This document shows, in pieces, positions 56,111 to 64,000 of a DNA stretch of 64,000 nt. Origin of the DNA: Oceaniglobus indicus (GTDB lineage Bacteria; Pseudomonadota; Alphaproteobacteria; Rhodobacterales; Rhodobacteraceae); the NCBI RefSeq assembly GCF_002751875.1, contig NZ_NMZM01000002.1:474586-538585 (forward strand). Direction: 5' to 3'. Positions within the stretch are counted from its first letter, which is position 1; every line of letters starts with the position of its first letter. The translations under genes and the position numbers were made by a program. The notes under the pieces are model-generated. The model did no database searches and was not told the DNA's origin. It saw nothing but the letters and a program-made list of their open reading frames with translations.

Positions 56111-56453
56111 ATCGGGTTGGTTTGGACTTGCGCGGCTTTTGTGGAGAGCGTTTAGCGCCGGCCGTCCTTCAAGTTCACGGCATCAAGCACGATCGTCTGG
56201 AAAGACAGTAAATCTTGGGACCCGATAACGATCAGACAGCGCGGTTCCTGCAGCACGGATTTGATCACGACATGGACTGAACGGGTCGCGTTGTCGCCCC
56301 AACTGTCGTGGTCTTGCGGAGCTGGGCCGCTCTTACGCGGTCTCTTGCCGTTCACCATCGCTGGTCCGAGAAAAGAAGTGCGAACTCAGTCCATGCCGCT
56401 CCAGCTTTTTCCTTGGGGATGTGCGCAAATCGTGTTGGTTTACTTCGTCTTAG
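56111..56453. other. Unassigned stretch between two IS5-type elements
   Basis: I see no recognisable gene here. A 68-residue open frame on the minus strand (56152-56358) has no family features. The sequence is less GC-rich than the rest of the window and is probably IS-related debris. Confidence 0.4.
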
Positions 56454-57328
56454 GGTCTGGACTCATTGAGTTTCAAAGCCAGTAGATGACGATGGTGGCA
56501 AGAGCGACGGCTGACAGGAAGACCCTCGGGCACCTGTCGTAACGGGTCGCGACCCGCCTCCGGTCCTTGAGCCTGCCGAACATGATTTCGATGCGGTTGC
56601 GGCGTTTTTATCGGCGCTTGTCGTATTTGACGGGCTTCTTGCGTTGTCTTCGGCCCGGGATGCAGGCGCGTATCCCTTTGTCTTGCAACGCTTCCCTGAA
56701 CCAATCGGCGTCATGGCCGCGATCCCCGAGCAGCCAATCGACGTTCGGCAGGCTGCTGAGCAAGGCTCGTGCCCCGATGTAATCACTCACCTGTCCGGCG
56801 GTCACGAACAGGTTCAGTGGGCGTCCCCGGCTGTCGCAGATGGCATGCAGCTTTGTGTTCATGCCGCCCCTGGTCCGTCCAATCAGGCGACCGCGCCCCC
56901 CTTCTTGACGCCCATGCTGGTCGCTGTGCGGTGTGCCTTGAGATAGGTCCCGTCGATCATGACGATCTTCTGTTCGCCATGCCCGGCGGCAAGACCGGCC
57001 AGCATCCGTGCGAAGACGCCCTGTTCGTGGCCTCACTCGAACCAGTGGCATTCAGCACTCACCTCCAGCGCTTCCAGCGATTGTAGAGCGTCTTGTACGG
57101 CCCGTATTCCGCAGGCGCGTCACGCCAGCGCAACCCATTGCGATTGATGAAGATAATCCCGCTCGGCACGCGCCGATCATCGACGCGCGGCTTGCCGTGG
57201 GACTTCGGAGAAAAGGGCTCAAGACGCGCCTTCTGCGCATCCGTCAGCCAGAAAAGACCAGACATGTTCACCGCTCGCTTTTCGAACCGTGACTCATGCC
57301 GTCTGTGAAAAATCAATGGGTCCTGAGC
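56454..57328 (-). mobile_element. IS5-family (IS427-like) insertion sequence, degraded
   Basis: Imperfect terminal repeats GGTCTGGACTCATTGA (left) and, inverted, GCTCAGGACCCATTGA (right) bound an 875-bp element. TTAG occurs at both junctions (56450-56453 and 57329-57332) and is a likely target-site duplication, in line with the short TA-centred targets of this group. The element carries a damaged transposase gene. Confidence 0.8.
56473..57265 (-). pseudogene. IS5/IS427-type transposase, multiply disrupted
   Basis: The N-terminal part (MSGLFWLTDAQKARLEPFSP, then GLRWRDAPAEYGPYKTLYNR) ends in a stop near 57059 followed by about 40 foreign-looking bases. The next block (GVFARMLAGLAAGHGEQK, MIDGTYLKAHRTATSMG with the first Asp) changes frame at a run of six G. 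The third block (GMNTKLHAICDSRGRP, WLLGDRGHDADWF with the second Asp) meets a TAA at 56608. That stop replaces the Tyr codon just before NRIEIMFGRLKD, which holds the catalytic Glu. The second copy at the right edge keeps the Tyr. The transposase cannot be made in active form. Confidence 0.82.
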
Positions 57329-57384
57329 TTAGGGCTATCCCCAAGCCTTCATCGTTGTGCCCGAGTGTCCGGTCGAAAGGGGGG

Positions 57385-57492
57385 GCAGTTCAGAGCCCCC
57401 ATAGCGCTTCTTCCGATTGAAGTAGGTGGCCTGACTTATGCTCGCCTTGCGACAGATCTCCGCGACTGGCGTGCCTTCATCGTTCTCAGCTC
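57385..57492 (-). pseudogene. IS3-family OrfA (helix-turn-helix) fragment
   Basis: The minus strand encodes EGTPVAEICRKASISQATYF followed by NRKKRYGG, the typical helix-turn-helix of IS3-type OrfA. No start, no OrfB and no terminal repeats are seen around it, so it is a small relic between the IS5-type element and a truncated permease gene. Confidence 0.6.
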
Positions 57493-57550
57493 CTCTCCCA
57501 GCCAGGGAAGCTTAGCCGAAAACTCCAGTTTCAAACGGCCCAGTTTTTAC

Positions 57551-58023
57551 GGGGCAGAGCAGCTACCACCGCAAGTGTCGTGGGAATTATCGCGATGGCT
57601 GGGTCGCTCGGCTGGCTGTTGGCGTATCTGGATTTCAACCAGATTGTGCTCAACGCACTTCGTAGCGTTTCGGACAACGGGACGGTGGTGATCCTGACTC
57701 TCCTGGGTATTCTGATCCTGCTGACGATGTTCGTTGAAAGCCTTGCAGTCCTGATCGTTTTCGTGCCCTTCGCGTCCTACGTCGGCGGCAGCTATGGCTT
57801 CGATCCGCTGCACGTGGGCATCCTCATGGTGGTTGCGACCCAGATCGGCGCGACCACACCATCCGTTGTTGTGCTCCTGTTTGTCACAACCTCGGCAGCC
57901 GAAGCGGACTTTTTGGAAACGGTCCACCATTGTGTACCGTTCATCCTGAAGCTGGTGCTCTTCCTCCTGTTGCTGGTCTTCGTCCCGTCGCTGACAAGTT
58001 GGTTGCCTTCAGCTTTCATGTAG
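57551..58023 (+). pseudogene. TRAP transporter large permease (DctM), C-terminal fragment
   Basis: About 157 residues are homologous to the last third of DctM: TTASVVGIIAMAGSLGWLLA, DPLHVGILMVVATQIGATTP, then a final helix ending SLTSWLPSAFM. The homology begins abruptly at about 57551, next to the insertion-sequence debris, so the 5' two thirds were lost. No binding protein or small subunit is near. It is not a copy of the intact permease at 41.4 kb; the residues differ strongly. Confidence 0.8.
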
Positions 58024-58430
58024 GTTGCAAACGAGCTTCTGGCACCGTCAGATTTCGCCAAAAAGGCCGCTCTGAAGCAACATGCTGGGGAGACTGTCAC
58101 ATCTGGTATCGTGCCATGTATCCATTTGCGAATGCGGGTCACCGGCGCGTCCCTGACCGGCAAGACCGCTTACGTGAAAGAGGTCAGGCGGCTGGCTCAA
58201 GGACTGGCGACGCATTGCAACACGGCATTACAGATGCGCGAAGGTCTCTCTCTCTAGCCGCTCTCGTCGTTTATTGGCTGCGAGCCCTGACCCTGGCCAG
58301 CTTGGGCTGGAAAAGGAAGCGGCCCGACCGCACCACCTTCCGCCCATAACGGTTCCGGATCAGCACAAAGCGGCGCCATGGAAGCGATGCCACCACCAAG
58401 CTTCGAACACGCCGGGTTTCCCAAACCGGA
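58024..58430. other. Unassigned region between DctM fragment and ABC transporter
   Basis: No gene is recognised in these 400 bases. There is a short CT-dinucleotide run near 58248-58256. The codon structure of all frames is poor, which fits decayed sequence. Confidence 0.4.
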
Positions 58431-59174
58431 TCAGGCCGTTTCAATGGCCCCGATGATCAGGCCCGTCACCTCTTCTGGCGAGGTTGCGCCGATCGGCTTG
58501 TCCGCGACTTTCGTTCCGCGGCGCAACACTATGACCCGGTCGCAGATCGTGAAGACATCGGGCATCCTGTGGCTGATCAGAACCACCGTATGCCCTGCCC
58601 TGGACAACGTTCGGATAAGTTCGAGAACTTCCGCCACCTGACGGACACTGATCGCCGCGGTGGGCTCATCCATCAGCACGATCTTGGGATCTGCCAGTCG
58701 GGTTCTTGCAATGGCAACGGCCTGACGCTGCCCGCCCGACATGGATTTGACCAGATCACTTGGGACCGTATTGGTCTTGAGTTCGGCAAAAAGCGCGGAT
58801 GCGCGTTCGGCCATCGCACGGCGATCGAGAAAGCGGAAGGGGCCGACGCCGCGGGTCAGTTCACGCCCCAGGAAGATGTTAAGTGCGGCGCTGAGATTGT
58901 CGCACAAGGCAAGGTCCTGATAAACGACTTCAATTCCGGCTTTTCGCGCATCCAGCGGGCTTTCGAACCGGACCGTCCGCCCGTCCAGCTGTATCTCGCC
59001 TGCGGACGGGGCGAAATTGCCCGCGATGATCTTGACCAGGGTGGATTTGCCTGCGCCGTTGTCGCCCATCAGGCCCACGACTTCTCCATGGCCCAGGGCG
59101 ATGTCGATCCCCGCCAACGCTTCGATCGCGCCGAAATTCTTGGTGATGCCGGTAAGCTTGAGCAGCGGAGCCAT
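58431..59174 (-). CDS. Sugar ABC transporter ATP-binding protein (ribose type, single domain)
   Basis: This 247-residue ATPase has Walker A GDNGAGKSTLVK, the Q-loop in VYQDLALCDNLSAA, the signature KSMSGGQRQAVAIAR, Walker B KIVLMDEPTAA and the switch His in LISHRMPDV. The motif AISVRQVAEVLELI after Walker B is that of the ribose/xylose (RbsA) group, but here there is one nucleotide-binding domain instead of the usual two, so it should work as a dimer. The ATG overlaps the permease stop by one base and has GGAGGGG upstream. It is the last gene of a three-gene operon. Confidence 0.93.
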   Translation of the reverse strand: MAPLLKLTGITKNFGAIEALAGIDIALGHGEVVGLMGDNGAGKSTLVKIIAGNFAPSAGEIQLDGRTVRFESPLDARKAGIEVVYQDLALCDNLSAALNIFLGRELTRGVGPFRFLDRRAMAERASALFAELKTNTVPSDLVKSMSGGQRQAVAIARTRLADPKIVLMDEPTAAISVRQVAEVLELIRTLSRAGHTVVLISHRMPDVFTICDRVIVLRRGTKVADKPIGATSPEEVTGLIIGAIETA

Positions 59175-60181
59175 CAGCGACCCCTCCGTGCCATGGCAGC
59201 CTGATCTATCGCCACAGCCAGAACGAGGATGACGCCGATGACGATTTGCTGAACGAATGACGAGACATTCATCAGGATCAAGCCGTTGCGCAACACGCCG
59301 ATCAGCAACGCTCCGCAGACCGTACCGAAGATCGTGCCAACCCCGCCGAACAGCGACGTGCCACCAATAACCACAGCCGCGATCACGTCGAGTTCCAGCC
59401 CCAGACCGGCGACGGCCTCGGCCGAGTTCAGGCGCGCGGACAGGATGAACGCCGCCAGACCGCAGAAGAACCCGACGATGACATAGACCGAAAAGATTAC
59501 CCGGCGGGTGGAGATGGTGTTGAGAGTGGCCGCCGCCGCATTGCCGCCGACGGCATAAACGTGCAGACCGAACCGGGTATAACGCAGCACGACATGCGCC
59601 AGGATCGCAGCCGCGACGAACAGCAGGACAGGTACCGGGATTGTCCAGATCCGGCCCTGTCCCCACCACGTGTAGTCGGCCGAGAACCCGCTGATCGGCC
59701 CGCCATCACTGAGCAGAAGGGCCGCGCCGCGCCAAGCCGAAAGCCCGCCCAGCGTCACCACGAAGGGCGGCACGCGCAAGCGGGTGATCGCAAGGCCCTG
59801 GATGGCGCCAGCGGTCATTCCAACCGCTATTGACACCGCGACCGCCATCCAGACCGGATTGCCCGCCTGTTCGGCAGCGCCGATGGCAAAGCGGCTGTCC
59901 AACCCGCCTTTCGCGACATACGCCCCTGCCAACCCGCAGAGCGCAACCATCGAGCCGACCGAAAGGTCGATACCTGCCGTCAGGATCACGAACGTCATCC
60001 CGATGGCGATCAACCCCGAGATCGATACCTGCCGCAAGACGTTCAGAAGATTGAAGGGATTCAGAAAGTTGGGCTGAAGAAGCGCGAACGCGACCACCAG
60101 CATAACGAGAAAGATGAAGGCAGCGTATTGCGCCGCGAAATCAACGGCGTCGAAACGCGGCTGGCCTGTCGTGTTTCGCAA
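59174..60181 (-). CDS. Sugar ABC transporter permease (RbsC-like)
   Basis: This 335-residue inner-membrane protein has about eight to ten helices and the RbsC-type blocks GMTFVILTAGIDLSVGSMVAL, PPFVVTLGGLSAWRGAALLL and VIGGTSLFGGVGTIFGTVCG (each given in part). It forms the channel with a second copy of itself. It lies 63 bases after the binding protein gene and is coupled to the ATPase gene. Sugar specificity is not readable from the permease. Confidence 0.92.
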   Translation of the reverse strand: MRNTTGQPRFDAVDFAAQYAAFIFLVMLVVAFALLQPNFLNPFNLLNVLRQVSISGLIAIGMTFVILTAGIDLSVGSMVALCGLAGAYVAKGGLDSRFAIGAAEQAGNPVWMAVAVSIAVGMTAGAIQGLAITRLRVPPFVVTLGGLSAWRGAALLLSDGGPISGFSADYTWWGQGRIWTIPVPVLLFVAAAILAHVVLRYTRFGLHVYAVGGNAAAATLNTISTRRVIFSVYVIVGFFCGLAAFILSARLNSAEAVAGLGLELDVIAAVVIGGTSLFGGVGTIFGTVCGALLIGVLRNGLILMNVSSFVQQIVIGVILVLAVAIDQAAMARRGR

Positions 60182-60244
60182 GATTGCGCCTTTCCACGGA
60201 CATGTTCCGATACCGCCGAAGCCCTTGGCTCCGGCGGCGCTGGA

Positions 60245-61186
60245 TCAGTTGAGTTCGCCGAGACGTTCCGCCTTGTCGAGATTGTCCTTGGTAACTGCGA
60301 AGGGTTCCAGCAGGGTCAGCTTGGCCGGTTCGGTGCCTTCGCGAAGATAGGCGACCATCGCCTCCATCGCCTGCGCGCTCTGCCCGCCCGGCATCTGTTC
60401 GATGGTGGCGGTCAGTCCGCCGTCACGTACAGCCGCCAACGCCTCGGGCAAGGCGTCGAAACCGATGATCGCGATGTCCAGACCCTGCTCCTGTACCACC
60501 TGCATGGCCCCGAGCGCCATGTCGTCATTCGCCGCAACGATGACGTCAGGCGGCGTATCAAGGCCGGCCAACACCGCTTCGGTCACGCTGGCGCCTTCCT
60601 CTCGGGCGAAATTCGCGGTTTGCTCTGCCACAAAGACATAGGCTTCCATGCCGTCGAAGATGTTGTGCAGGCCCTTGTTACGGTCGATCGCCGGGCTTGC
60701 GCCGGGTTGACCCTGAAGGTTCACCATGCGCGCCCCGTCCGGAAAAAGCTTCTGAATCAGCGCGGCCTGCGCCTCGCCGCCCTTCACGTTGTCCGCACCG
60801 AAATGCGCCAGCACATCCACATCCGCCACGCTCCGGTCGATGGTGATGACAGGAATCCCCTGTTCGACGGCTTGTCGCACGGCGGGCGCCATCGCCACGG
60901 AATCAAGCGGCGACATGACGATGCCATCGACAGCGTTCACGATGGCGGCTTCGATGTCTGCCGTCTGCTTGGGAGCGGAATTCTGGCCATCCGACGTATT
61001 GATCGTGATGCCGCCAAGCTGTTCCGCGGATTTCTTCAGTTCGTTTTCCATGTGAACGAAGAACGGAAAACCAAGCGAAGGCACCGACGTCATGATCGTG
61101 AGATCCTGCGCCTTGACGGGCGCCGCCACAAGCGCTGCGACAACGGCAAAGGGTGCGACGAATCGCATTCGGGCAAAGTAAGTCAT
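60245..61186 (-). CDS. Sugar ABC transporter periplasmic binding protein (RbsB-like)
   Basis: This 313-residue protein has a signal peptide (APFAVVAALVAAPVKAQ) and the two-lobe periplasmic-binding fold of the ribose/LacI type: MTSVPSLGFPFFVHMENELK, NAVDGIVMSPLD, QGIPVITIDRSV, GQPGASPAIDRNKG and ANDDMALGAMQVV. The aromatic and Asp/Arg residues that stack and bond a pyranose are in the expected places. The start has GGGAGGAG upstream. It is the first gene of the transporter operon and likely sets its specificity; the neighbouring dehydrogenase and the ThuA/ThuB pair suggest an unusual or oxidised sugar. Confidence 0.92.
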   Translation of the reverse strand: MTYFARMRFVAPFAVVAALVAAPVKAQDLTIMTSVPSLGFPFFVHMENELKKSAEQLGGITINTSDGQNSAPKQTADIEAAIVNAVDGIVMSPLDSVAMAPAVRQAVEQGIPVITIDRSVADVDVLAHFGADNVKGGEAQAALIQKLFPDGARMVNLQGQPGASPAIDRNKGLHNIFDGMEAYVFVAEQTANFAREEGASVTEAVLAGLDTPPDVIVAANDDMALGAMQVVQEQGLDIAIIGFDALPEALAAVRDGGLTATIEQMPGGQSAQAMEAMVAYLREGTEPAKLTLLEPFAVTKDNLDKAERLGELN

Positions 61187-61277
61187 CCGGGGGCTCCTCC
61201 CAATTCGGACCTAGATCGATGGACCGGTGCCTATCTTGTCCGCGGGATCGCGGCTGTCGGTTCTTTCGGTCTGACAA

Positions 61278-61307
61278 ATTATGGTATCGTTATCAGCGAT
61301 GTGTCAA
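61278..61307 (-). promoter_or_regulatory. Candidate promoter and operator for the ABC transporter operon
   Basis: On the minus strand TTGACA (61307-61302) and CATAAT (61283-61278) are separated by 18 bases, about 90 bases before the binding-protein start. The imperfect inverted repeat TGATAACGATACCA lies between them and touches the -10 box, a position suited to a LacI- or GntR-type repressor. No regulator gene for it lies in the window. Confidence 0.5.
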
Positions 61308-61373
61308 CGGAAACCGGTGACGCTTGGTAAAGCAGGGCGATCCCCGCCACCCCGACCGGGAAGGCCGTATCGG

Positions 61374-62402
61374 TCAGTTGATCGCGACCGGTCGCGAACG
61401 CATGCGGTTGACTGTTTCGCGCTCAGCCCGTTTGCACCGCTGCGGTGGCAAACCACGGTCCAGCAACGCCATGTCTTCCAGAACCATTTCCCCCATCTTC
61501 CGGAAGGCACTGTCCAACGCTCCTGCCCGGTGGGCGGATCGGATGAACCCGTCCAAATCGCGCACCGGGTGCTGTTTTGGCAAAGGCTCCTCCGGAAAGA
61601 CATCGCTGGCGGCGGTGATACGACCGCTTCGAACCTCGGCCATCAGGGCGTCGAAATCCACGATGTCAGCACGGCTCAGCAGAATCAGACCGGCGCCGTC
61701 CGGCATCCTGCTCAGGGCTTTTGCATCCAGCAGCGCGCGGTTCTCGGACGTGATGGCGGCGACCACGAAGATCGTCGCGCTCGTCTCCAAAACCTCATCC
61801 AGCGTCGCCGGGATGACGTCGTGGTCCCGCAACATCGATGGCGGCAACCAGGGATCGAACACCCGGATCCGGGCGCGAAACCCGCTCAGCACACGACGCA
61901 GTGCGCGCCCCAGATCGCCGAACCCGATAATGCCGATGTCGCTGTCCTCGAGGGTGCGCGCCCGCAGGTTCCCGTCTCCACCCCAGACCTCTCGTCCCTC
62001 CCGGAACGCCTGATCCGCCGGCAGGATCCCGCGGGCAAGGTTCAGCGCCATGGCCAGCCCGAGTTCCGCAACCGGTTGCGCGAACACCGCGCCGGTCGTC
62101 ACCACATGAACGCCGCGCGAGAACAGGGTTTCATAAGGCATGTTGTCGATGAGGTTGGATTCCACGTTGAAGACGCAACGCAAATTCCCAAGCCGGGCAA
62201 GCAGTTCGTCAGAAAGCGGCGGTTGTCCAAGGATATACCTTGCCCGCCCAAGCGTCTTGTCGTCGAGGTCTGCCAGATCATCCGCCTCTGTTTCCAGAAC
62301 CTCGTAACGCGAGAACAGCTGATCCTTGCTCGGCGCGTCGAAGATCAGGTCGATCGATCTGGGATGGGGAACGCTCAGGACAAGTGGTTTCGGATCGGCC
62401 AT
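61374..62402 (-). CDS. D-isomer-specific 2-hydroxyacid dehydrogenase
   Basis: This 342-residue NAD(P)-dependent enzyme has the family order: N-terminal substrate domain, the Rossmann motif IGIIGFGDLGRAL, the catalytic Arg in LLSRADIVDFD, the Glu in DVFPEEPLPK and the His in RSAHRAGA. The usual CNxG-type region reads VESNLIDNMP. It reduces a 2-oxo acid or oxidises a 2-hydroxy acid. It lies upstream of the transporter operon on the same strand, separated by 187 bases with a promoter, so it may be co-regulated but is not tightly coupled. Confidence 0.92.
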   Translation of the reverse strand: MADPKPLVLSVPHPRSIDLIFDAPSKDQLFSRYEVLETEADDLADLDDKTLGRARYILGQPPLSDELLARLGNLRCVFNVESNLIDNMPYETLFSRGVHVVTTGAVFAQPVAELGLAMALNLARGILPADQAFREGREVWGGDGNLRARTLEDSDIGIIGFGDLGRALRRVLSGFRARIRVFDPWLPPSMLRDHDVIPATLDEVLETSATIFVVAAITSENRALLDAKALSRMPDGAGLILLSRADIVDFDALMAEVRSGRITAASDVFPEEPLPKQHPVRDLDGFIRSAHRAGALDSAFRKMGEMVLEDMALLDRGLPPQRCKRAERETVNRMRSRPVAIN

Positions 62403-62651
62403 GGTAAATGTTCCATTGGTTGCGCCCCATAAGAAGGCGGGCGTGGTTTGACGTCGCTCAGGCTGTTGCCTTCGAATGATCGCGTCAAGTCCCCGGACGT
62501 CATTCGTGGTTCGACGTCGACATCAGAGGCGGCGCCATTCAAGCAGCCAAGTGATCGCCCTCAAGCTTCTCGAACATCGACACGTCTTATTGGCTCTTTA
62601 TTGGCTCTGGAAAAATTGGAGTGCCCCAACTGAGGAACCTGGAGGTGTTTT
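62403..62651. other. Upstream region of the dehydrogenase and IS3 relic
   Basis: No gene is seen. The stretch contains a short tandem repeat, TATTGGCTCT twice, at about 62588-62608. It probably also holds the dehydrogenase promoter on the minus strand. Confidence 0.4.
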
Positions 62652-62854
62652 ATGGGAAACGGGAACAGGCCGACGCCGGAATTTCGCAGTGAAGCGGTGC
62701 GTCTGGCGCTGATCAGTTGCCAGACGCGGCGAGAGAACGCGGAGGATCTGGGCATTGGCCGTTCGACGCTGACGCGGTGGCCGGGTCAGAAGCGTGATGC
62801 CAGCGAGCCGAGTGAGGAGTCGATCGAGGTCCATGCTGAATTGCAGAGGCTGAC
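62652..62854 (+). pseudogene. IS3-family OrfA fragment
   Basis: The reading frame begins MGNGNRPTPEFRSEAVRLAL and has the helix-turn-helix NAEDLGIGRSTLTRW of IS3-type OrfA, preceded by a GGAGG site. It is cut off after about 67 codons, where sequence from an IS5-type transposase begins in the opposite orientation. Confidence 0.7.
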
Positions 62855-62938
62855 GGCATAGGCTCCGCGTTCGGCAATCACATCATGGCACTTGAGGGTG
62901 TCGTAGGCGCCGTCGGCGATCATCGAGGACAGACCGTT
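62855..62938 (-). pseudogene. IS5-family transposase internal fragment
   Basis: The minus strand reads GLSSMIADGAYDTLKCHDVI followed by AERGAYA, a conserved internal block of the same transposase group as the remnant at 55.7 kb. Only about 27 codons are left. It joins an IS3 OrfA relic on one side and an IS3 OrfB relic on the other. Confidence 0.68.
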
Positions 62939-62939
62939 C

Positions 62940-63155
62940 GCCATCGTCCTTGGGCATTCCACGTCGCTTCGCCCGCGCTCTCATTGCATTGAGCCGCAGC
63001 GGGCGCTCGATTCTGTGCCGCTCGCAGGAAAGCCCGTCCTCGAGCATATCGCGCCAGACGTGGCGGGCACCATAGGTGCGGTCGCTGGGCTTGAAGCTCT
63101 TGTCTATCGCCTCGACGAGCTTCGCGTCATGACCCGCGCGTTCGCTGATCGGTCT
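62940..63155 (-). pseudogene. IS3-family OrfB (integrase) fragment
   Basis: The minus strand encodes HDAKLVEAIDKSFKPSDRTY, then GARHVWRDMLEDGLSCERHR and RAKRRGMPKDDG, the N-terminal part of an IS3-type OrfB. The DDE catalytic part is missing. Confidence 0.68.
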
Positions 63156-63200
63156 TCAGAGCCAGCGCCCGCGTCAGCCAACTGTTCGTGCGGTTTCATC

Positions 63201-63857
63201 ATGCGCAATGAGCGCGGGACGCGGTGCACGTTGCAAATTGCGCGTGAACGCCGGTTGAGTGCTTATCCTGGCGAATTCGGGATGAAGCAGGACATCTGCG
63301 ACGTCACGCTTTGGCTTAAAGAAAAATCCCAGGAGCATTCGCTTCTTCTCTGGATCGACCGACATTATTTCTATCCCGGTCCGGAAATTGCCAACGTGAA
63401 GGTGATGACGGTGCCCAAGCACCCTGAGCCTCTGACCGCAATGGCGCGCGATGCATTCCTCGCGCTCGGCTATGTAATCGAAAACACCGGCGCGGATACT
63501 TATGGTTACCCGCTCTGTGATGGCCACCATTCGCGGCACGAAGCCTTACAGGCTTTCGCGCGGAACGTGGCGGCCCTGCGAAGGTGGCGATCATGGCGGA
63601 GCCGGGCAAAACACGAACAAGACCTACCCAGGGCTGCGGGGTTGTTGGACTTCGACTCAGAAGCGAAGATCGCGCGCAAAAAATGGAATGCTGTCCCTGA
63701 CAATATCGAGTCGGCCAAGTGCTTCAGGCTGCCCACGCCACCTCATCTAATTCCAGTGCTTCATGCTGGGTTTCGGGTGCCGGTTGTTCTTGAAAGTCTC
63801 TACGACAAAGAAGCGTGGGACTGGGCCGACGGTCGCGGGCATCTCAGAGCCAGGAGC
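63201..63857 (+). pseudogene. Truncated unknown ORF, cut by an IS5-type fragment
   Basis: The frame starting MRNERGTRCTLQIARERRL at 63201 (or at an upstream ATG at 63129) runs without a stop to 63857. At that point the sequence becomes an IS5-type transposase in the opposite orientation. About 219 residues of the original protein remain, with aromatic-rich blocks such as LLLWIDRHYFYPGPEIANVK, ENTGADTYGYPLCDGHHSRH and DKEAWDWADGRGHLRA. The composition looks like a real soluble protein, less GC-rich than the chromosome around it. I do not recognise the family. The native 3' end is missing. Confidence 0.5.
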
Positions 63858-64000
63858 GTTGCCACCCGTCGCCAGTCCTTCAATCTGCCGAACATGATCT
63901 CGATCCGGTTGCGGCGTTTGTATCGACGCTTGTCATATCGGACAGGCTTCTTGCGCTGTTTTCGTCCAGGGATGCAGGCACGTATGCCCTTGTTTTTCAG
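63857..64000 (-). pseudogene. IS5/IS427-type transposase, C-terminal part, running off the right edge
   Basis: The minus strand encodes KNKGIRACIPGRKQRKKPVR, then YDKRRYKRRNRIEIMFGRLK and DWRRVAT, after which homology stops at 63857. It is about 80-85% identical by eye to the copy at 56.5 kb but without the internal stop. The terminal 25 or so codons and the terminal repeat are missing. Confidence 0.78.

Overview
The window is a GC-rich chromosomal segment that looks like a Rhodobacterales (Roseobacter/Paracoccus-type) alphaproteobacterium. The evidence is the gene content (hemD next to a mitofilin-like protein and hemY, a Tat-exported TRAP binding protein, DUF1523 and DUF2853 proteins, short GTGA/ATGA gene overlaps) and a small dispersed intergenic repeat of a kind I associate with that order. 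No database was searched. All family names come from reading motifs.

Layout. 1-4.5 kb is a D-residue/peptide catabolism cluster (P1 peptidase, unknown protein, N-acyl-D-amino-acid deacylase, gamma-glutamyl hydrolase, M55 D-aminopeptidase). 4.6-15.2 kb is housekeeping: glutamate dehydrogenase, HD hydrolase, ahcY, tpm, EVE protein, tsaD, hemD, Mic60-like protein, hemY and a tRNA-Thr(CGT). 15.5-21.5 kb holds an ECF sigma factor with a membrane VWA protein, a stand-alone RAM domain, gabD with a CAP-domain protein, and an esterase. 21.7-29.3 kb is a nine-gene co-directional cluster of uncharacterised proteins around an AAA+ ATPase. 29.4-31.5 kb has a fatty acid desaturase and rpe.

The most interesting part is two loci of exported caspase-like proteins. 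Locus 1 (31.5-38.5 kb) has a small secreted protein, a caspase and a putative M15-like protein, divergent from an HtrA homologue that has lost all three catalytic residues and lies in front of a two-component system. Locus 2 (46.2-53.6 kb) has an exported caspase, a chymotrypsin-fold serine protease with a recognisable activation site, a large exported TPR protein and, tail-to-tail, an exported CHAT (caspase-fold) protein. I read locus 2 as a candidate cell-envelope protease cascade. Between the loci is a TRAP transporter operon with an FCD regulator, an amidase and a ThDP enzyme.

53.8-55.7 kb encodes a ThuA/ThuB-like pair. From 55.7 kb to the right edge the sequence is an insertion-sequence graveyard (IS5- and IS3-type remnants, a decapitated TRAP permease, a truncated unknown ORF). 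It encloses an intact ribose-type ABC transporter and a 2-hydroxyacid dehydrogenase, flanked by two same-orientation IS5-type copies.
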